64,000 bases of DNA, taken from the NCBI RefSeq assembly GCF_004331285.1, contig NZ_SJOH01000005.1, positions 1 through 64,000 of the forward strand. Direction: 5' to 3'. Both the position numbers and the translations under genes were made by a program. The notes under the pieces were generated by a model. It did no database searches and was not told where the DNA came from. It saw only the letters and a program-made list of their open reading frames with translations. Within the stretch, counting starts at the first letter, position 1. Each line of letters starts with the position of its first letter. Below, piece by piece: positions 54,615-63,653 of the stretch. The DNA comes from Acinetobacter sp. ANC 3781 (GTDB lineage: Bacteria; Pseudomonadota; Gammaproteobacteria; Pseudomonadales; Moraxellaceae).

Positions 54615-55886
54615 ATGAGCAATTCAAATGCACTTCAATTTCTCGTCGATAAGACCGAGACTGTAAGGACTTTAAAATTAAAAAAAACTGAATTTCAAGG
54701 GCTAGGTCATGAGTTGTCAATTTCCCAAAAAGATTTAATGAATAGTTATAACCGCTCAAAGAATATAAAACATACAAGAGACTTAGGTACTCATAGAGAA
54801 GAAATTTTACGTAAACACTTATTAAATGCCGGTTTAGTACCTCCTAAATTTCTTATTAGTGAAATAAGTTGTAGAGTTGCAGATACTAATGGCAATTATT
54901 CAAGAGAATTAGACATTCTTTTTTCTAACCACGAAGAAAGAATTTTATTAATGAAAAGAGGAAATACACTTGAAGTTCATCCAGTTGAAAATACTTACGG
55001 TACAATTCAAGTTAAATCAAAAGTAACTCAAACAGAATTAGAATCTGCTTTTGAAAATATTGCTTCATATAAAAGACTAAGAAAAAATAGAAGTGAAAAA
55101 GAAGCTAATATATCTAATGAAGGATTTGGAATTATATTTTTCTATACCACAGATTTAGATAATGAAAAATTAACAGAATGTATAAATTCTTTAAAAAACA
55201 AATATTCTCTTGACTTAGTACCTAATGCTATATTTATTCTAGATCATGGTCATTTTATTCTACAACATAAGGATTCATACAATTATTTCCTTACTGACCA
55301 CATTAGTTCTTGCCAAAATGAAGAATTAACGTACTTTTGCAATCCAAATCATGATGATCACTTGTTCCATTTTCACTCAATATTATTATATCTACTACAA
55401 AATACTAGAACATTTACATTTAAATTATCTGACTACTATAATTTAGGTAATATCGACTTTAATACCAATATTTCTTTCAAATTCATGTTTGGTGAACATC
55501 ATGAATTAATGACTTGTGATAAACACAAAGGAGACGATTATCAATATTTAAAAACTATTAAAAGTGAAAATTTAGAAAAAATATACAACTCAGTCATTAA
55601 TACACTATTTTATGATGAAAATTTTATACTTTTTAATATACACTCAGACAACCTTGTTAAAATTTATAATCCTGAAAAACTAGAGTTAGATCCCATTCTA
55701 AAATATGATAAAAACACAATGATTTATGAAAAGATAATAATTAATAAATTAGGTAATAAAATTAATGTTCTACTGCCTTGGTATTATATTTTAAAAGAGA
55801 ATCTATTTGAAGATTGTCCACGTTGTCAGAGAAATCTGACTCAAAAGATCAATAGACAAAAAACAAAACTTAAATCTCCTAGTTAG
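54615..55886 (+). CDS. DUF6602 protein, PD-(D/E)XK nuclease-like
   Basis: A 423-residue soluble protein. Residues about 52-140 match my memory of DUF6602: KHTRDLGTHREEILRKHLL, then SRELDILF (Asp100) and YGTIQVKSKV. This is the layout of PD-(D/E)XK nucleases, D...(E/Q)XK. The last acidic residue is Gln132 before Lys134; QxK occurs in some active members. The C-terminal half (about 200-423) is AT-rich low-complexity in codons but folded in sequence, ending with a lone CPRC; I do not recognise it. The gene has very low GC and sits 54 bp after the metG terminator, so it looks transferred. A defence or restriction role is inferred, not shown. Confidence 0.7.
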   Translation: MSNSNALQFLVDKTETVRTLKLKKTEFQGLGHELSISQKDLMNSYNRSKNIKHTRDLGTHREEILRKHLLNAGLVPPKFLISEISCRVADTNGNYSRELDILFSNHEERILLMKRGNTLEVHPVENTYGTIQVKSKVTQTELESAFENIASYKRLRKNRSEKEANISNEGFGIIFFYTTDLDNEKLTECINSLKNKYSLDLVPNAIFILDHGHFILQHKDSYNYFLTDHISSCQNEELTYFCNPNHDDHLFHFHSILLYLLQNTRTFTFKLSDYYNLGNIDFNTNISFKFMFGEHHELMTCDKHKGDDYQYLKTIKSENLEKIYNSVINTLFYDENFILFNIHSDNLVKIYNPEKLELDPILKYDKNTMIYEKIIINKLGNKINVLLPWYYILKENLFEDCPRCQRNLTQKINRQKTKLKSPS

Positions 55887-55931
55887 AATCTAATATCATA
55901 TAAAAACATTTAATCAACTTATAAGAAACCT

Positions 55932-56906
55932 ATGAAAACTTTGAAACCTCTATTCCTAGCACTCACCTTAAGCACCACAGTTCTCACTACTACTTACGCT
56001 GCTGAAGTAAACATTGTCCAACAAAAACAAGTCGCAGGCTATTACCATCACCAAATCGGTAATACCCAAATTACCGCCCTACTCGATGGAACAAACTACC
56101 TCAACCCATCCATGTTTAAAGGCTTAAGCGACCTCGATAAAACTGAAATTTTAAAGAAATACTACGCTGACCAAGCCAAAGGTATTCAAACATCTGTGAA
56201 TGCCTTCCTGATCAATACAGGCAATCTGTTACTCATGGTGGACAGCGGTGCAGCCAGCTGCTTTGGCGCACATTTAGGTTCAATCTATAACAACTTAAAA
56301 GCATCAGGCTACAAACCCGAACAAGTGAACGAGATTTTCCTCACCCACTTACACCCTGACCATGTCTGTGGTATTTCAAACAATGGTGTAGCCAACTATC
56401 CAAATGCCACGCTACACATTGCGAAAACGGAATACGACTATTGGCTCAATCCAAATACGCTAAAGAAACTGCCAAAAGAAAAACAGGCTGGTTTCCTGGG
56501 TACGGTTGAAAAAATTAAAGCGGCTTTAGCACCCTATGAAAAAGCTAGAAAAGTGAAGGTATTCTCGGATAAATCATTGGCTTTTGGTGGTATCGAATTT
56601 AAACCATCGTTTGGTCATACCCCGGGGCATTACAGCTTTAAACTCAAAGCCGATGGTCAGGAAGCGGTATTTATTGGTGACATCGTGCATTCACATACCC
56701 TTCAGTTTGACCGTCCCGAAACTGCGATTGAATTTGATGTTGATCCCAAAACAGCGGTACAGACACGTCTGAAACACTTTGCTGAATATGCCAAAGAGGG
56801 TCAACTGATTGCAGCACCCCATTTACCTTTTCCGGGTTTAGGTCATATTTACTCTAAAGACGGTAAGAGTTATCAATGGATTCCGGTACATTTTAAAGAT
56901 AAATAA
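55932..56906 (+). CDS. Periplasmic metallo-beta-lactamase-fold hydrolase
   Basis: A 324-residue MBL-fold enzyme with a signal peptide (about 1-23). The metal site is HLHPDH (His139, His141, Asp143, His144), GHTPGH and GDIVH; a final His is in APHLPFPG. The overall pattern (AFLINTGNLLLMVDSGAA) resembles lactonase or arylsulfatase-like MBL proteins rather than beta-lactamases. The substrate is unknown; an acyl-homoserine lactone lactonase is one option. Terminator directly after. Confidence 0.86.
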   Translation: MKTLKPLFLALTLSTTVLTTTYAAEVNIVQQKQVAGYYHHQIGNTQITALLDGTNYLNPSMFKGLSDLDKTEILKKYYADQAKGIQTSVNAFLINTGNLLLMVDSGAASCFGAHLGSIYNNLKASGYKPEQVNEIFLTHLHPDHVCGISNNGVANYPNATLHIAKTEYDYWLNPNTLKKLPKEKQAGFLGTVEKIKAALAPYEKARKVKVFSDKSLAFGGIEFKPSFGHTPGHYSFKLKADGQEAVFIGDIVHSHTLQFDRPETAIEFDVDPKTAVQTRLKHFAEYAKEGQLIAAPHLPFPGLGHIYSKDGKSYQWIPVHFKDK

Positions 56907-56938
56907 AAAAACTCCCTTCAATAGAAGGGAGTTTTTTT
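56905..56938. terminator. Bidirectional terminator after the MBL-fold gene
   Basis: A-run, ACTCCCTTC (56911-56919), AATA loop, GAAGGGAGT (56924-56932), T-run; shared with the converging diguanylate cyclase gene. Confidence 0.9.
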
Positions 56939-56951
56939 ATTTATCTGCGTT

Positions 56952-57932
56952 TCAATTGTCTGCTGAACTTAAAATAGAATTTGACATTTCATCGGCAACA
57001 AACCGCTTACGCCCAGTCTGTTTGGCTTTAAACAGGTTTTTATCGACCGTATCTAAAAAGTGCATTTTGTCATTCTGTGCGGTAGGGATAATACTTTTAA
57101 CCCCCATACTTAAAGTGACGTTTTCAGAAATAGGGGAAGCCCTATGCGGAAGATTTGCCTGATCCATCATGTGAAGAATCTTTTTTGCAACTTGCATCGC
57201 ATCTTCTAAAGGGGTTTCCGGCAATACAATTGCAAATTCTTCTCCGCCATAACGTGCCACTAAATCACGCGGACGGACACAGCAACTTTCCAGCATCTGC
57301 GCAATTTGCTTAATACAGGCATCCCCAATGATGTGTCCATTAAAGTCATTGTATTGTTTAAAAAAGTCGATATCGATCATAATCACTGAGAGCGACTTTT
57401 GTTCACGTATTGCGTTATACCATTCACGTGAATAAAAATCATCGAATAAACGGCGATTGGCAATCTCTGTTAAACCATCCTTATAGGAAAATTCTTCCAG
57501 TTTGCGGTGTAAGCTATGTAATTCTTCTTCCTTTTTTTTTCGGTCAGAAATATCAAACATAAAACCGACTAAACTTTCAACTTCACCATTTTCCTTGCGT
57601 ACCACATGGACGACATCCCGAATCCAGCAATATCCACCTGTTGCCTTTAAAGCACGATAATCTGCTTCATGATCTATACCGGCAATGGACTGGCTTACAC
57701 AGAAATTCAGCACATGATCACGGTCATCACGATGCATGCGGTCTGCCCAATCCTGCACCGACTTCCAGGAATCCTGTTTCCAGCCCAGTAACTTTTCAAT
57801 TTGAGGACCAATATAACTAAACTGTTTCGTTGCCCAGTCTATACTCCAGGGTATAGCTAAAGTTGACTCTAATAATGTTTTATAAAACATGTCATTCGAC
57901 AATTGATGCTCATCAAACGGATTATTCGGCAT
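56952..57932 (-). CDS. PAS-GGDEF diguanylate cyclase
   Basis: A 326-residue soluble protein. A PAS domain spans about 20-130 (WSIDWATKQFSYIGPQIEKLLG, GYCWIRDVVHVVRKENGEVESLVGFMFDISDRK), followed by a short coiled-coil and a GGDEF domain (about 150-315). The active site is GGEEF (229-233), with an intact inhibitory RxxD site (RPRD, 220-223), so it should make cyclic di-GMP with product feedback. There is no transmembrane helix; the signal is sensed in the cytoplasm. A perfect 12-bp palindrome lies 30 bp upstream. Confidence 0.9.
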   Translation of the reverse strand: MPNNPFDEHQLSNDMFYKTLLESTLAIPWSIDWATKQFSYIGPQIEKLLGWKQDSWKSVQDWADRMHRDDRDHVLNFCVSQSIAGIDHEADYRALKATGGYCWIRDVVHVVRKENGEVESLVGFMFDISDRKKKEEELHSLHRKLEEFSYKDGLTEIANRRLFDDFYSREWYNAIREQKSLSVIMIDIDFFKQYNDFNGHIIGDACIKQIAQMLESCCVRPRDLVARYGGEEFAIVLPETPLEDAMQVAKKILHMMDQANLPHRASPISENVTLSMGVKSIIPTAQNDKMHFLDTVDKNLFKAKQTGRKRFVADEMSNSILSSADN

Positions 57933-58232
57933 ACGACTACTCTAATTTGAATGCGCAAACAATGTCATGACATGCTCTGATTTTGCCATATAAGACATTC
58001 CAATACGCTCTTAATAATTAACCTACTTAAAGCAGGTTTCCCCAATAAAAATTGTTTTTCGCAACTGAACATTTTATATTTCAATATGATTAATTATCAT
58101 ACAATTCCTTCCATAAGAAAATATATCCTTTTGGGTAATTGATTTATTTTTAAAGCTATTAAAACTTGCGCATACAACAAATACATCGCATCAATTTTCT
58201 GAAATATTCCAAATAATAATCAGGGCTACATC
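57933..58232. other. Divergent region between diguanylate cyclase and VOC genes
   Basis: These 300 bp contain no gene. The one notable site is ATGTCATGACAT (57962-57973), a perfect palindrome at the promoter position of the cyclase gene and a possible operator. Confidence 0.35.
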
Positions 58233-58610
58233 ATGAATAACATTGTCTACTTTGAAATCCAGTCTTCAAATCCACCCAGAGACATTGACTTTTACCAGAC
58301 TGTTTTTGGCTGGAAATTTACCAAGGTTGAAGGTCTTCCTGTTAAATATTACCAGATCGAAACTGAAAACATGTCAGGTGGCTTACTGAAACGCCCTGCA
58401 GCTATACTACCTACACATTGCGGAACCAATGCTTTTACCTGTTCTGTGCTGGTCGAAAATTTCGATGAAACATCGAGGAAGATCCTTGCCGCCGGTGGTC
58501 AAATTGCCATGCCTAAATTTGCGATTCCCGGTCGTTGCTGGCAGGGATATTTTCTTGACCTGGATCAAAATATCTTCGGTCTGGTTGAAGCTGATGAAAA
58601 AGCAAAATAA
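58233..58610 (+). CDS. VOC-superfamily (glyoxalase/dioxygenase-like) protein
   Basis: A 125-residue single VOC module: YFEIQSSNPPRDIDFYQTVFGWKFTKVEG at the N-terminus and GYFLDLDQNIFGLVEAD at the C-terminus, with the beta-alpha-beta-beta-beta repeat length. CGTNAFTCSVLVENFDETSRKILAAGG lies between. Enzymatic type and metal use are not clear. Monocistronic. Confidence 0.85.
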   Translation: MNNIVYFEIQSSNPPRDIDFYQTVFGWKFTKVEGLPVKYYQIETENMSGGLLKRPAAILPTHCGTNAFTCSVLVENFDETSRKILAAGGQIAMPKFAIPGRCWQGYFLDLDQNIFGLVEADEKAK

Positions 58611-58734
58611 AAAAATAGATAAATTCTAATTGTTTAGAATGACTTAAGTAGTCGTACCCGCGATGAATTGCATAATAAGTGGCAGTATTTATGGTAATTT
58701 ATAGCCTCATCATGCATTGTGATTTGGGGCGTTC

Positions 58735-59985
58735 ATGGCTGTTCATTTTTTTCATACATCAGATTGGCATTTGGGACAATTTTTTTATAACCATTCACGC
58801 CAGTATGAACATGAACAGTTTTTAGCCTGGCTACTTGAACAGATCAAACAAAAACAACCGAATGCCCTACTCATTGCAGGGGATATTTTTGATGTCATCA
58901 ACCCGGCATCTGCTGCACAAAAACAGCTTTACCAGTTTTTAGCCGACGCGCATGCACTTGCCCCGCATATGCAAACGCTGATGATTGCAGGTAACCATGA
59001 TTCAGGTTATCGGATTGAACAGGTCGAACCCTTACTGGAAAAATACAATGCCAGAACGGTTGGGGTTATTCGCTGGAAGGAAGACAAGACTTTAGATCTC
59101 GATCGTTTACTGCTGCCGATTTATGACCTGAATAAAAAGGTTGTCGCATGGTGTTTGAGTCTGCCTTTTTTACGTGCTGCTGAAATTACCGGTTTTAATG
59201 AACATACTACAAATAGCCAAAATGCGATTGGCTATTTGCACCAGCAACTGATTAGTGAAGCCAAAAAACGGAAAACCGATGATCAGGCGCTCATTTTAAT
59301 GTCACATGCGCATATGCAAGGCGGCGAAACTTCCGACTCTGAACGCCCGATTATTATTGGCAATGAAGAGGCTTTGTCTACGGCCTTATTTGACGATGTG
59401 ATTGATTACGTAGCGCTCGGACATTTACATAAACCACAAAAAGTCCAGCATCCGCATATTCGTTATAGTGGCTCCCCGATTCCACTTTCATTCAGTGAAA
59501 TTAACTACAAGCATCAAGTGGTTGAAGTCAAAATTGAACCCTCAAAAGCAGATCAATCTGCTTTTCAATTTGAAACCTTGCCTGTTCCTCGCAGCATTCA
59601 ACTGCACCGCGTTCGGGGAGAGCTGAATGAGGTATTTAACCAACTTAAAGCGATGGCAGATGGTGAAATTGCTAATATTGACCAACGTGAATATATCGAT
59701 ATTGAATATCATACCGATACCCCTCCGCTACCCAATTTGAGACAACAGTTTGAAGATGCCTTGCCTAAAAACCGTTACCGACTGGTGAAAATTTCACGCC
59801 AGTACAAAAATCTTCAAGTGCAAAACTGCGCTACAAAAATTCAGCTAGAACCGCCAACGCCAGAAAAATTGTTTGAACAAATTTGGCAAAACAAAGGTTA
59901 TGTACAAGATGATGCCGTGTTAAAAGATTTTCAGAGTCTGGTGCAAGAAGCACATCAATCGCTTGAAAATAAAAACACGATTTAA
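58735..59985 (+). CDS. sbcD: Exonuclease subunit SbcD
   Basis: A 416-residue Mre11-type nuclease. The phosphodiesterase motifs are in order: HTSDWHLGQ, GDIFD, GNHDS, SHAHMQGG and LGHLHKPQ. With SbcC it cuts DNA hairpins, cruciforms and blocked ends. The C-terminal capping domain ends about residue 400. Nine bp separate it from sbcC. It is somewhat longer than usual (E. coli 400). Confidence 0.93.
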   Translation: MAVHFFHTSDWHLGQFFYNHSRQYEHEQFLAWLLEQIKQKQPNALLIAGDIFDVINPASAAQKQLYQFLADAHALAPHMQTLMIAGNHDSGYRIEQVEPLLEKYNARTVGVIRWKEDKTLDLDRLLLPIYDLNKKVVAWCLSLPFLRAAEITGFNEHTTNSQNAIGYLHQQLISEAKKRKTDDQALILMSHAHMQGGETSDSERPIIIGNEEALSTALFDDVIDYVALGHLHKPQKVQHPHIRYSGSPIPLSFSEINYKHQVVEVKIEPSKADQSAFQFETLPVPRSIQLHRVRGELNEVFNQLKAMADGEIANIDQREYIDIEYHTDTPPLPNLRQQFEDALPKNRYRLVKISRQYKNLQVQNCATKIQLEPPTPEKLFEQIWQNKGYVQDDAVLKDFQSLVQEAHQSLENKNTI

Positions 59986-59994
59986 GGATGTGCC

Positions 59995-62900
59995 GTGAAA
60001 ATTTTATCTATCCGTATAAAAAATCTGGCATCTCTTGCTGGCGAACATTTTATTGATTTTGAAAGTGAACCTTTGGCCAATGCCGGGCTGATTGCCATTA
60101 TTGGCAAAACAGGTGCAGGCAAATCCACAATTCTTGACGCCATGTGTCTGGCGCTCTTCAATCAAGTGCCGCGTCTTAAAGGCAGTGATGGCAAATTGGT
60201 CGATGTGGATGGTTCTGAATTACTCACCAATTCACCGTTAACCGTGCTTCGCCGTGGTACCGGACATGGTTTTGCCGAACTGGTCTTTGTGGCACAGGAT
60301 CAAAAGCATTATCTGGCACGTTGGGAAATTAAACGTGCGCGTGAAAGTGCCACAGGTAAATTACAAAGCGTCCAACGCCATTTAAAATGTTTAACCGATG
60401 GTGTGGTAATTGCGGATAAAGCCAAAGCAGTCGATGCCAATATCCTCAAAATCACCCAACTCAGTTTTGAGCAATTTACCCGTGCAGTTTTACTGGCTCA
60501 ATCTGAAGTCACTGCCTTTTTAAAAGCCCGAGATAATGAACGTGGCGCTTTACTGGAATACTTAACCAACTCCAATATTTTTGCCAAAATTGGTGAAATT
60601 GCATTTCGTAAAACCGCCGATATTGAAAAAGAGCGTAAAAAACTCGAAGAAATGATCGGTCATATTGATATTTTGTCAGATGAAGCAATTACTGAATTAA
60701 ATCAGCAATTTACAATTGCAAATATTGCATACAAAAAACTAGAAACTGAAAAAACACATCTAAGCAAACAACAGCTTTGGTTTGAAGAACATCAAAAGCT
60801 GGAAAACCAAATCAGTGACAAACAAAAAAATTATGATGATCAATTTTGTGTTCAACAACAATTAGCCCCTGAACGTCATAAACTGAACCGTTTAGAAGTA
60901 TTTTCAAGTATTCGCCCAACTGTGTTTCAACAAGCTCAATTAGTCAAAGCCCAACAACAGCTGGTACCCCATATTCAGCAACTCCAAAATTCTTTTGATG
61001 CGGTTTCAAAGCAATTTTATAATGAACAACAACAGTATAAAAAAGTGGACACTGAACTTAAAGTTCTGCAAGATTTTGAATTCACCCATGCCGAGGCTTT
61101 AAAACAAGTTCGAAGCTGTATTCAAGAACGTGATTTTATTGGGGCTGAATTTAACAAGCTGAAAACCAGATGCGTAGAATTAGATGCACAACAACAACCA
61201 TTAAATGCGCAAAAACAAAATATTGAACTGGATATTTCAAGGCTGTTCGATCAGCAAAAAGCAATTCAAAAGCAATTATCCGAAACTGAAAAATTCAGTC
61301 CGCTGGATCAAAGTATTCATGCCCATATTCAACAATTACAGCAATTCATTACTCAATATCAAACGATTGAACAAAGTCTAGGAGATCTGACCCAAGCGCA
61401 ATCAAAATGTGCAGAAGATCAACGCAAACTAGATCAGCTCCAGACTGAATTTGGTGCTGTCACGCAGATTGAACAGCAATTGCTAAAATTAAATACAGAG
61501 CGTGAGCTAGGAATTTTCCAGCTTAATCAGTTAGATCTTGCACAACAAAAGTTAAAGCAATATTTTGAATTACATGCGGATCTATCTCATCATCAAACTC
61601 AATTACAGACATTCAGCTCACAAGTACTTGAACTGAATCAGGCAAATATACAAGCAGAAAAAACCTTTGAAACGGCAAAAAATGACCGGGTTCAACTGCA
61701 AGAAATTTTGCAAAAACAGCGCTTATTGCATGCAGAAAATATTGAACAATTACGTATCAATTTAGTGGCAGATAAGCCTTGTCTGGTGTGTGGTAGCACC
61801 TCTCATCCTTATAAAAATGACGAATCGCAAGTTTCAAAAGCCTTGTTTGAATTGCAACAACAGCAAGAACAACACGCCATTCAAAAAGAGCAGGAGAATT
61901 TCCAACACTGGCAAATGGCCCAACAACAGGCAACCAAAGCGCAATCTGAACTAGATCAACTCAAAAACAACATTCAAAGCAATATTAGAAAATTAGAAAT
62001 CCAGCAAAATGAAATAGCGCAACAGTTTTCAAATTTGCAGATTCAAATCAATTTTGAACAATCAGCTCATGATATTGAAAAACAGGCATTAGAAGCTTTA
62101 ACTCAATTTAAAAATGCAAAACAAGCGAGTGAAGATCAATTAACAACACTCAATCAGACCCTGAAAGATCAACATCATTTAGCCCAGCACATTCAAAGTA
62201 TTCAATATCAACTGAACAATGCAGAAAACTTGCAACAACACGTTCAGCATGTCGTCGCTTGTTTAAGTGATACTGAAAAACAAAAATGGACGACACAAAC
62301 TACGGCTCAAGCAAAAGTCGTTTTATCGGCATTATCCAATCGTGCTCAACATCTGACCAGCTTAGATAAGGTCGCTAAAGATCAAGACAATCTTCATCAA
62401 ACTTTAACTTTAGTTAGCACAAATCAGAACAACCTCCTAAAACTCATTTATGAATCGACCGAAGCACGTGATCAAGCCTATGCCAGAGGGCAACAAAATA
62501 CTCAACTTGCCACTCAACTGATTCAACAGATGACTGATTTAACGGCAGTCAAACCGCATGAATGGTTAATTCAACATGATGAAGACCGCCAACAAAAACA
62601 ACAGGCTTATCAGCAGCAAAAACAAAGTTTTGAACGATTGAGGATCGATTTTGAAAGACAGCAGAGTGATTTGAAGCAATTGATTTCTCGACAGGCTGAA
62701 CACCAAAATATGATTAATCAGCTGAATGTTGAAATTGAAGACTGGTTGAAAGCTCATCAAGATTTTACAACCCAGGATTTGACCGACTTAGTACAGATCA
62801 GTTCTGCGCAAGAGCAAGAGATCCGGTCTCAACTGCAAAATGCTGAACGCTTATTAAATGAAAGTGCATCGGCTTTAAAAACTTTACAAGAGCAACAGAC

Positions 62901-63591
62901 GGCGCATCTCAGCCAGCAACCGAATATTGAGTTCAATGTCTTAGCACTGCAAATTGAAGACAATCTGGCAGCTTTAACTGCTCAATCTGAGGTCTTAGAT
63001 AAACTTAAAGTCGATCTTGCACGCCATCACGATAATCTTGATAAGCAGGCCAAATTTGCCGATCAGATTCAAAACATTCAGCAACAGGAACACCGCTGGG
63101 GCAAAATCTCCGGACTCATGGGGGATGCAAACGGTAAAAAATTCCGTGATTACGCTCAGCAATATAATCTGGACATTCTGGTTGAACATGCCAATCAGCA
63201 ACTTACCATGTTGTCGCAGCGTTATACCCTCAAACGTCTGGATCACTCATTAAGCCTTGCGATTGTCGATCATGATATGGATGGTGAAACCCGTTCAGTC
63301 TCCTCTCTTTCTGGCGGTGAATCCTTCCTGACTGCGCTAGCCTTGTCTTTGGCTATTGCCAATATGGCATCAGGTTCGATGAAAATCGAATCGCTGTTTA
63401 TTGATGAAGGTTTTGGAACTTTAGATGCATCTTCTTTGTATATGGTGATGAATGCATTGGATCAATTACAAAACCAAGGGCGTAAAGTGGTGCTGATTTC
63501 ACATATTCAGGAAATGCATGAGCGTATTCCGGTACAGATTCAGGTGAAACCGTTAGGTGCCGGTGCGAGTACCATTCAAGTGGTTGGGTAA
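59995..63591 (+). CDS. sbcC: Exonuclease ATPase subunit SbcC
   Basis: A 1198-residue Rad50-type SMC-like ATPase. Walker A is GKTGAGKST near residue 37-45. Long coiled-coil arms rich in Gln, Glu and Leu meet at a zinc hook CLVC (Cys596, Cys599) in the middle. The C-terminus has signature LSGGESF and Walker B IESLFIDEGFGTLD. GTG start at 59995 behind AAGGATG. The arms are unusually Gln-rich. It works with SbcD in processing DNA ends and palindromes. Confidence 0.94.
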   Translation: MKILSIRIKNLASLAGEHFIDFESEPLANAGLIAIIGKTGAGKSTILDAMCLALFNQVPRLKGSDGKLVDVDGSELLTNSPLTVLRRGTGHGFAELVFVAQDQKHYLARWEIKRARESATGKLQSVQRHLKCLTDGVVIADKAKAVDANILKITQLSFEQFTRAVLLAQSEVTAFLKARDNERGALLEYLTNSNIFAKIGEIAFRKTADIEKERKKLEEMIGHIDILSDEAITELNQQFTIANIAYKKLETEKTHLSKQQLWFEEHQKLENQISDKQKNYDDQFCVQQQLAPERHKLNRLEVFSSIRPTVFQQAQLVKAQQQLVPHIQQLQNSFDAVSKQFYNEQQQYKKVDTELKVLQDFEFTHAEALKQVRSCIQERDFIGAEFNKLKTRCVELDAQQQPLNAQKQNIELDISRLFDQQKAIQKQLSETEKFSPLDQSIHAHIQQLQQFITQYQTIEQSLGDLTQAQSKCAEDQRKLDQLQTEFGAVTQIEQQLLKLNTERELGIFQLNQLDLAQQKLKQYFELHADLSHHQTQLQTFSSQVLELNQANIQAEKTFETAKNDRVQLQEILQKQRLLHAENIEQLRINLVADKPCLVCGSTSHPYKNDESQVSKALFELQQQQEQHAIQKEQENFQHWQMAQQQATKAQSELDQLKNNIQSNIRKLEIQQNEIAQQFSNLQIQINFEQSAHDIEKQALEALTQFKNAKQASEDQLTTLNQTLKDQHHLAQHIQSIQYQLNNAENLQQHVQHVVACLSDTEKQKWTTQTTAQAKVVLSALSNRAQHLTSLDKVAKDQDNLHQTLTLVSTNQNNLLKLIYESTEARDQAYARGQQNTQLATQLIQQMTDLTAVKPHEWLIQHDEDRQQKQQAYQQQKQSFERLRIDFERQQSDLKQLISRQAEHQNMINQLNVEIEDWLKAHQDFTTQDLTDLVQISSAQEQEIRSQLQNAERLLNESASALKTLQEQQTAHLSQQPNIEFNVLALQIEDNLAALTAQSEVLDKLKVDLARHHDNLDKQAKFADQIQNIQQQEHRWGKISGLMGDANGKKFRDYAQQYNLDILVEHANQQLTMLSQRYTLKRLDHSLSLAIVDHDMDGETRSVSSLSGGESFLTALALSLAIANMASGSMKIESLFIDEGFGTLDASSLYMVMNALDQLQNQGRKVVLISHIQEMHERIPVQIQVKPLGAGASTIQVVG

Positions 63592-63614
63592 TTTTAAAAT
63601 CCGAAAATCATAAA

Positions 63615-63640
63615 AAAGCCTAGAAAATGCACTAGGCTTT
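63615..63640. terminator. Terminator between sbcC and the thioesterase gene
   Basis: AAAGCCTAG (63615-63623), 8-base loop, CTAGGCTTT (63632-63640), with A and T flanks for both converging genes. Confidence 0.8.
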
Positions 63641-63653
63641 ATTTGCAAAAAAA

